Assembly: GCF_000754095.2 (NCBI RefSeq) | Contig: NZ_JQSG02000002.1 | Span: 341,585-405,584 of the forward strand | Reading direction: 5' to 3' | DNA length: 64,000 nt | DNA from: Acidihalobacter prosperus | GTDB lineage: Bacteria > Pseudomonadota > Gammaproteobacteria > DSM-5130 > Acidihalobacteraceae | Shown: positions 59,059 to 64,000 of the stretch, piece by piece | Numbering within the stretch: position 1 is the stretch's first letter | Layout: every line of letters begins with the position of its first letter | Program-made: the position numbers and the translations under genes | Notes under the pieces: model-generated | What the model was told of the DNA's origin: nothing | Seen by the model: only the letters and a program-made list of their open reading frames with translations | Database searches by the model: none

Positions 59059-61469
59059 CACGGGGTTCCCTTGGCGCGTGCCTCACGCAACCACGACAGC
59101 AGCGTCTCGGCATCCATCGGCCGTGCGACGAGATAGCCCTGCAGCGCCGGGCAGCCGTGCACCTGCAGGCAGGCCCGTTGCGCTGGGGTCTCGACGCCTT
59201 CCGCAATCACGTCGATATCCAGTTCGCGCCCGAGCTGGAGGACCGTGCGTACCGCAACCAGGCTTCGCGGATCGTCCGGCAGGCGCTGCACGAATGTCTT
59301 GTCGATCTTGATGCCATCGACGTTGGCACGACTCAGGTATTCCAGGCGCGCATAGCCGCGCCCCCAATCGTCGAGTATCAACCGGTGCCCGGATTCGCGC
59401 AGCGACGACAACACCCGCTGCTGCGCAGGCGAGTCCTCGATCAGGACGTTTTCCAGGATTTCGAAGGCCAGCCACTCGCGATGCAGCAGCCCGCTACGCT
59501 CGATCGCCGCGGCCACCCGTGCCGGGTAGGTCTGATCCGAACACTGTGCAACCGAAAGATTGACCGCCACACGCATCATGTCCAGCCCGGCGCGCTCCCA
59601 TCCACGGAGTTGCTGCAACACGGCATCCAGCACCCAGTCGTCCAGCTCGCGCATCATGCCGACGGCCTCGGCCGTCGGCACGAACTGGTCGGCGACGAGC
59701 AATCCCAGCCCGGGATGACGCCAGCGGACCAGTGCCTCCAGACCGAGCATGCGGCCATCGTCGCTTGCGACCACCGGCTGGTAATGCATCTCAAGCTGAT
59801 CGCCGATGATCAGCGCGTGACGCAGATCGCGCTCGATGGCAACCTGCCGTTCGGCGTGCTCGCGCATCCAGCCCTCGAAGACCACGCAGCGGTTGCGGCC
59901 GTCGTTCTTGGCGTGGCGCAGCGCCCGATCCACGTTCTGCCGCAACACTTCGACGCGATCACCATCGTCCGGGAACAGCGCGACCGCTGCGCTCGCGGTC
60001 ACATGGATCTGGCGGCCGTCGACCGAATAGGGCGATTCACCCAGCCGCTCCACCAAGCATCTACCGAGTCGCGCCGCTGATTCGCGATCGGCATCGCGGG
60101 CGATCACGGCGAATTCGTCGCCACCCAGCCGCGCCGCCAGCTCATCACGGCCGACGATCTTGCGGATGCGCTCGGCTGCCGCCTGGAGAATGCGGTCGCC
60201 CACACTATGCCCCTGAGCGTCGTTGACGCGCTTGAAGTGGTCGATATCGATGAACAGCAAGGCCGTGCGGGTCTGCTGCAACAGCAGCCCGGCCAGATAT
60301 TCGTCGACACGGTAACGGTTCGCCAGCCCGGTCAGCGCGTCATGATAGGCCAGATGGCGCACCTGCCGCTCCAGTTCGCGCTGCTCGCCGACGTCCTGGA
60401 ATACCGCGACATAGTACGTCCCGCTTCCCGCATCGCCGTCGACGCGCGCCACCGAGCCGGCCAGCGGGCAGGTGCTGTCGTCGCTGCGACGCAGCACCGT
60501 ATCGCCGCGCCAGTACCCCTGACCGAGCAGCGTCCGGGTCATGGCACGCATACCGGAGCGCCGGCGCCCCCATGGCAGCAGCGCGTAGGCGCGGATACCC
60601 CGCAATGCCTGCGGCGCGTAACCCGATATGCGGCTGAAAGCCGGGTTGGCGGAGACGATGCGCCAGCGATCGTCCAGGATCACGATGGCGTCCGCCGAGC
60701 TGTCTACGGCGCGGATGTTGAGTTCGAGGCGCAGATCGCGGTGCGCATTGTCGGCTGCGTGAGCGATGTCCTGCGCGGTTTCGGCGAGCAGGCCGTGCAG
60801 ACTCGCGTCGTCGCTGCTGGCCTCCAGCGACACCAATAGCACCGCCATGCCGCCGCCCGTCGGGTACAGCGGCAAGGCCGTCATGAGCCTGTCCGGCCGA
60901 TCCGAGCAGGTGGCCGTGGCCGCACGCGCTTCGACGACGGCCTGGCGCAGCAGACGGTGGGTAGGACCCTCGCCGCGCCGTTCGCCGGCTGCGTACGGCG
61001 CGGCGCCTGCCATGGCCCGGACCGTGAAGGCGTCGTCCGCCGTCGAGAAGATACCGATCATCGCGCCCGTCATCGACGTTTGCGCGGTCAGCACGTCGCA
61101 GGCATCGCGCCACAGAGTTTCCTCGTCGGGGCGCTGTGCGATCAGCCGATTGAGCGCGCCCACCGCCCGATAATGCTGGGTCATGCGTCGCAGGGCCGAT
61201 TCCGTGGCATTCGCGCGGTCCGCCTCGCCGCGCGCATGCCACGCCAGGCGGACGAAAAAATACAGCAGCGGCAGGCCGACCAGGGTGGTGGTGACGGCTG
61301 TCGTGACGATCACCGCAAACGGCAGGTACCCGGTCAACGCCAGGAAGACCAGAGGGGCGATGATCTCCGCGCCGGTCAGCGCGGCCGCCAGCCCGAATAC
61401 CACCAGCCAGGTCCCCGGCAGGCGGCGGCCTCTCGGTCCAGACGGGCCGGCTGACGCTGCCTCGCTCAT
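59058..61469 (-). CDS. GAF-PAS-GGDEF-EAL dual c-di-GMP protein
   Basis: 803 residues. Two membrane helices (about 19-73), a GAF-like domain (about 105-235), PAS (about 245-365), GGDEF (about 370-530) and EAL (about 550-800). GGDEF is intact near 448 and DIDHFKRVNDAQGH precedes it, but no RxxD inhibitory site is in place. EAL keeps LEALVRW, NLSVAQ, EILEN (altered from ELTE), LDDWGRGYARL, IKIDK and EGVET. It may both make and break c-di-GMP. ATG 61469 is chosen over GTG 61475. It is 61 bp downstream of lipA. Confidence 0.9.
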   Translation of the reverse strand: MSEAASAGPSGPRGRRLPGTWLVVFGLAAALTGAEIIAPLVFLALTGYLPFAVIVTTAVTTTLVGLPLLYFFVRLAWHARGEADRANATESALRRMTQHYRAVGALNRLIAQRPDEETLWRDACDVLTAQTSMTGAMIGIFSTADDAFTVRAMAGAAPYAAGERRGEGPTHRLLRQAVVEARAATATCSDRPDRLMTALPLYPTGGGMAVLLVSLEASSDDASLHGLLAETAQDIAHAADNAHRDLRLELNIRAVDSSADAIVILDDRWRIVSANPAFSRISGYAPQALRGIRAYALLPWGRRRSGMRAMTRTLLGQGYWRGDTVLRRSDDSTCPLAGSVARVDGDAGSGTYYVAVFQDVGEQRELERQVRHLAYHDALTGLANRYRVDEYLAGLLLQQTRTALLFIDIDHFKRVNDAQGHSVGDRILQAAAERIRKIVGRDELAARLGGDEFAVIARDADRESAARLGRCLVERLGESPYSVDGRQIHVTASAAVALFPDDGDRVEVLRQNVDRALRHAKNDGRNRCVVFEGWMREHAERQVAIERDLRHALIIGDQLEMHYQPVVASDDGRMLGLEALVRWRHPGLGLLVADQFVPTAEAVGMMRELDDWVLDAVLQQLRGWERAGLDMMRVAVNLSVAQCSDQTYPARVAAAIERSGLLHREWLAFEILENVLIEDSPAQQRVLSSLRESGHRLILDDWGRGYARLEYLSRANVDGIKIDKTFVQRLPDDPRSLVAVRTVLQLGRELDIDVIAEGVETPAQRACLQVHGCPALQGYLVARPMDAETLLSWLREARAKGTP

Positions 61470-61530
61470 CGGCACCTGCTGGCCGGCGGGCTGGATGCCC
61501 GGCGGTTAGCCCCCAACCGGCGCCACATGC

Positions 61531-62487
61531 TCAGAGCACGCCGCTTGCCTGCCGGTCGGCATGATAGGAGGAACGCACCAGTGGCCCACTGGCCACGTGG
61601 GAAAAACCCATGGCTTCGCCGACGGCACGCAGGTGTTCGAATTCGGCCGGCGGCACGAAACGGCTGACCGGCAGGTGGTGGCGCGACGGCTGCAGATACT
61701 GCCCCAGCGTGAGCATGTCGACCCGGTGCGTCCGTAGATCGTGCATCACGGCCTCCACCTCTTCCAGGCTTTCGCCGAGACCGAGCATCAGCCCAGACTT
61801 GGTGAGCACGTCCGGATGCGCGCCCTTGAAGCGTTCGAGCAGCGTCAGCGACCATTGATAGTCCGCACCCGGGCGCGCCTGTCGATACAGACGCGGCACG
61901 GTTTCCAGATTGTGGTTGAACACGTCGGGCGGCGCGCTCGCCAGCGCTGCCAGCGCGGGTTCCAGACGGCCGCGAAAATCGGGCACCAGCACCTCCACCC
62001 GCAGCGAAGGGTTGAGCGCGCGCGCGCGCGCCACGCAGGCGGCGAAATGTGCCGCGCCGCCGTCGCGCAGGTCGTCGCGGTCGACCGAGGTGATCACCAC
62101 GTAGGACAGCCCCATTTCGCGGATGGTGTGCGCCAAATGATCGGGCTCCTTCGCATCCAGTGGATTCGGACGGCCGTGCGCCACGTCGCAGAACGGGCAA
62201 CGCCGGGTACAGATGTCGCCCATGATCATGAACGTGGCGGTGCCGTGATCGAAGCACTCGCCGAGGTTCGGGCAGGAGGCCTCCTCGCACACGGTATGCA
62301 GCGCGTTCTCGCGCAAAATCCGTTTGAGACGTTCAACGCGCGGGCCGCCCGGCACCTTGACCCTAATCCATTCCGGCTTGCGCGCCGGCCGCTCGGTAGG
62401 TGCGATCTTGATCGGTATGCGCGCCATCTTCTCGGCGCCGCGCTGTTTATGACCGCGTTGCGGTCCGCCCTTGGCGATCTCGCTCAT
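61531..62487 (-). CDS. lipA: Lipoyl synthase
   Basis: 318 residues, radical-SAM enzyme that inserts two sulfurs into protein-bound octanoate to make lipoate. The radical-SAM cluster motif is CTRRCPFCD, and the auxiliary cluster that gives up sulfur is [12 protein letters not shown]. The late RSSYHA stretch holds the third-type Ser ligand. Its ATG overlaps the lipB stop (ATGA), so the pathway's two steps are co-translated. Confidence 0.97.
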   Translation of the reverse strand: MSEIAKGGPQRGHKQRGAEKMARIPIKIAPTERPARKPEWIRVKVPGGPRVERLKRILRENALHTVCEEASCPNLGECFDHGTATFMIMGDICTRRCPFCDVAHGRPNPLDAKEPDHLAHTIREMGLSYVVITSVDRDDLRDGGAAHFAACVARARALNPSLRVEVLVPDFRGRLEPALAALASAPPDVFNHNLETVPRLYRQARPGADYQWSLTLLERFKGAHPDVLTKSGLMLGLGESLEEVEAVMHDLRTHRVDMLTLGQYLQPSRHHLPVSRFVPPAEFEHLRAVGEAMGFSHVASGPLVRSSYHADRQASGVL

Positions 62488-63140
62488 GCCCTGTCGATTC
62501 CGTGATGACTGTGTCCAGAGGCGGCAGTGTACCCCAGTCGGCGGGCCAGGCGCTCGGCAAGCGCCTGGCCCGCCGTCCATAGATCGAGCGTGATGCCGTA
62601 GTCGGCCAGCCGCGCCACCTCGAGACCACGGTAGCCACAAGGGTCGATGCGCGCGAAGGGCGCCGGATCGAGATCGACGTTGAGCGACAGGCCGTGATAA
62701 CTGCAGCCATGGCGCACGCGCAGGCCGAGCGCGGCGATCTTGCGCCCGTCCACATACACCCCGGGTGCCTCCCGGCGCGACTCGCCGGCGATACCGTGGG
62801 CGGCCAGCAGTTCGACCACGGTCTGCTCCAGGTTTTCCACCAGCGCGCGCACGCCGAGACGCAGGCGCCGCAGATCCAACAAAACGTAGAGCACCACCTG
62901 ACCGGGGCCATGGTAAGTCACCTGACCGCCGCGATCGCTCTGCACCACCGGGATGTCGCCGGCATCACGCACATGCTCGGCGCGCCCGGCCTGGCCGAGC
63001 GTGAAGACCGGCGGATGCTCCACAATCCAGAATTCGTCGGCCGTATCCGCGCCGCGGGCGGCGGTGTAATCGCGCATGGCCTGCCACACGGCGGTGTAAT
63101 CACGCCGCCCCATGTAATGCACGCGCAGTTCCGGCGACAT
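62484..63140 (-). CDS. lipB: Octanoyl-[acyl-carrier-protein]:protein octanoyltransferase
   Basis: 218 residues. LipB moves octanoate from acyl carrier protein to lipoyl domains ahead of LipA. The signature [17 protein letters not shown] is near 69-85, and the catalytic Lys and Cys are in [19 protein letters not shown] and PCGYRG. It starts one base after the ybeD-like stop and overlaps lipA by four bases. Confidence 0.97.
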   Translation of the reverse strand: MSPELRVHYMGRRDYTAVWQAMRDYTAARGADTADEFWIVEHPPVFTLGQAGRAEHVRDAGDIPVVQSDRGGQVTYHGPGQVVLYVLLDLRRLRLGVRALVENLEQTVVELLAAHGIAGESRREAPGVYVDGRKIAALGLRVRHGCSYHGLSLNVDLDPAPFARIDPCGYRGLEVARLADYGITLDLWTAGQALAERLARRLGYTAASGHSHHGIDRA

Positions 63141-63141
63141 G

Positions 63142-63423
63142 TCAGAGCGCCATGGTGACCAGTTCGCAGGCCGTCAGCGCACGGTAGATGGCATCGAGCT
63201 GCGCGCGGTCGGTGGCTTCGATGGTCACGGTAAGGCTGAGATAGCGCCCGCCGCGACTGAGATTCTCGCGCACCGCGTCGTCGTCGACCGTGGCCGCGTG
63301 CTCGCGGATCAAGGCGAGCACGCGGCCACGGAACTCGGGCACCGCGGGCCCGAAGACCTTGATCGGGAAACGGCAGGGAAATTCGAAGGAGGTCTCTGCC
63401 CCGTCCTGTTCCCGATCGCTCAT
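63142..63423 (-). CDS. ybeD: YbeD/DUF493 family protein
   Basis: 93 residues, ACT-like ferredoxin fold. FEFPCRFPIKVFG at the N-terminus, the RGGRYLSLTVTIEATDRAQLDAIYRALT half and the final CELVTMAL match the family. It is a conserved companion of lipB in gammaproteobacteria with no proven role, perhaps a regulator. Its ATG overlaps the stop of the aminotransferase gene by four bases (ATGA). Confidence 0.94.
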   Translation of the reverse strand: MSDREQDGAETSFEFPCRFPIKVFGPAVPEFRGRVLALIREHAATVDDDAVRENLSRGGRYLSLTVTIEATDRAQLDAIYRALTACELVTMAL

Positions 63424-64000
63424 GGACACTCGCCTCCGGCACGCAAGGCGGCCTTGCAGTCTTGGTACCACTCCGCCATGCGGCGCCACACAGGCCCAGG
63501 CCGGCCGTCGCCGACCGGCTGGCCGTCCAACCGGGTCACGGCCATCACCTCGCGGGTCGAACTGGTCAGCCAGATTTCGTCGGCGCGGCGCAGATCGGTT
63601 TCGGAAATCGCCCTTTCCGCCCACGGCAGGCCGTGGCGCTGCGCCAGTTCGAGCACCAGATCGCGCGTCACGCCGGGCAGTAGCGCGGGCCCCTTGGGCG
63701 GCGTCGACAACATGCCGTCCGCAACGATGAACAGACTGCTGGCGCTACCCTCGAGCACGGCACCGTCGCGCACCAGGATGGCTTCGTCGTCGCCGGCATC
63801 CAGCGCCGCCTGGCGCAGCAACACGTTCGGCAGCAGGGTGATCGCCTTGATGTCGCAGCGCGCCCAGCGCGTATCCGCCATCAACCGTGCCGACGCGCCC
63901 GTCTCGAGCCGTGCCGGCTCCGGTGCGCGCAGCGGATGGGTCATGGCAAACACCGTCGGCTTCACATCCGCCGCCGGGAAGGCATGGTCGCGTTTGACGT
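63420..64000 (-). CDS. dat: D-amino-acid transaminase (class IV), 3' part
   Basis: The frame runs off the right edge, so the first third is missing. Fold-type IV aminotransferase: the PLP Lys is in RCDIKAITLLPNVLLRQAA, with LEGSASSLFIV, LLPGVTRDLVLELA and SSTREVMAVTRLDG as expected of D-alanine transaminase. It makes D-amino acids for the cell wall. The upstream VKRDHAFPAADVKPTVFAM continues the family sequence, so the internal GTG at 63965 is not the start. First visible gene of dat-ybeD-lipB-lipA. Confidence 0.93.
   Translation of the reverse strand, partial: VKRDHAFPAADVKPTVFAMTHPLRAPEPARLETGASARLMADTRWARCDIKAITLLPNVLLRQAALDAGDDEAILVRDGAVLEGSASSLFIVADGMLSTPPKGPALLPGVTRDLVLELAQRHGLPWAERAISETDLRRADEIWLTSSTREVMAVTRLDGQPVGDGRPGPVWRRMAEWYQDCKAALRAGGECP

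Noticed and set aside
1-64000. tRNA, rRNA or CRISPR loci
   Set aside because: No tRNA-like cloverleaf with GTTCGAATC arm, rRNA segment or regularly spaced repeats could be found by eye; a covariance-model scan would be needed to exclude small RNAs.

Overview
The window is about 64 kb of GC-rich DNA (mostly mid-60s % G+C by eye) with dense, short-gapped genes. Its gene content is that of a gammaproteobacterium: class Ia nrdAB, the dat-ybeD-lipB-lipA string, a PhoPQ-type two-component system, DUF3579/DUF2288/DUF4156 proteins, the AmgK-MurU cell-wall recycling pair and lgt. Codon use and the mix of betaine-lipid genes, many c-di-GMP enzymes and metalloid genes fit a free-living, environmental, Chromatiales-like bacterium. 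The genus is not provable from this window. No rRNA, tRNA, CRISPR array, transposase or phage gene was recognised.

Layout. 1-2.7 kb: 3' part of nrdA, then nrdB and a clear terminator. 2.7-7.5 kb: an accessory spot with lower GC. It holds an orphan AT-rich membrane-protein gene, a divergent DUF1348/TetR pair with two operators, three copies of a hairpin repeat with compensatory stem changes, and a HipA/YjjJ-type kinase. 7.5-12.5 kb: SHOCT and DUF2288 proteins, a UPF0718 permease with a methyltransferase, a lipoprotein, and an orphan low-GC substrate-binding protein. 12.9-20 kb: two diguanylate cyclases, a phosphoribosyltransferase, an NCS1 transporter with a PuuE-like deacetylase, and a YpfH esterase. 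20-23 kb: a polar amino-acid ABC importer. 23.3-27.2 kb: lgt, free-methionine-sulfoxide reductase, cupin, TSUP permease, TetR and an acetyltransferase.

27.3-31 kb: a luciferase-like oxidoreductase, a divergent arsC/arsI pair and a DyP peroxidase. 30.8-33.7 kb: a binding protein and gamma-glutamyltransferase operon. 34-39 kb: a GGDEF protein, a SatP acetate transporter and a large Cache-HAMP-GAF-GGDEF-EAL protein. 39-43.4 kb: a MalY-type lyase, a small lipoprotein, an acetyltransferase, and btaA-btaB for betaine lipid synthesis preceded by an unknown 85-residue gene. 43.5-46.7 kb: PerM-like permease, YbhB and RibD-like genes. 46.8-49.7 kb: phoP-phoQ with PepSY and glycine-zipper proteins. 49.8-53.6 kb: mixed envelope genes, a DsbA-like protein, an MFS carrier and a PAP2 phosphatase. 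53.7-57.4 kb: GT39-amgK-murU-unknown operon. 57.5-58.2 kb: an OmpA-like protein. 58.3-64 kb, minus strand: dat (cut by the window end), ybeD, lipB, lipA, then a PAS-GGDEF-EAL protein overlapping a YdcF-like gene.

Themes. Five c-di-GMP enzymes lie within 49 kb. Envelope functions recur (lgt, betaine lipid, PAP2, GT39, AmgK/MurU, OmpA, YdcF). Arsenic and oxidative-stress functions are scattered rather than clustered. Starts were chosen by family alignment and Shine-Dalgarno sites; where two starts are plausible this is stated.
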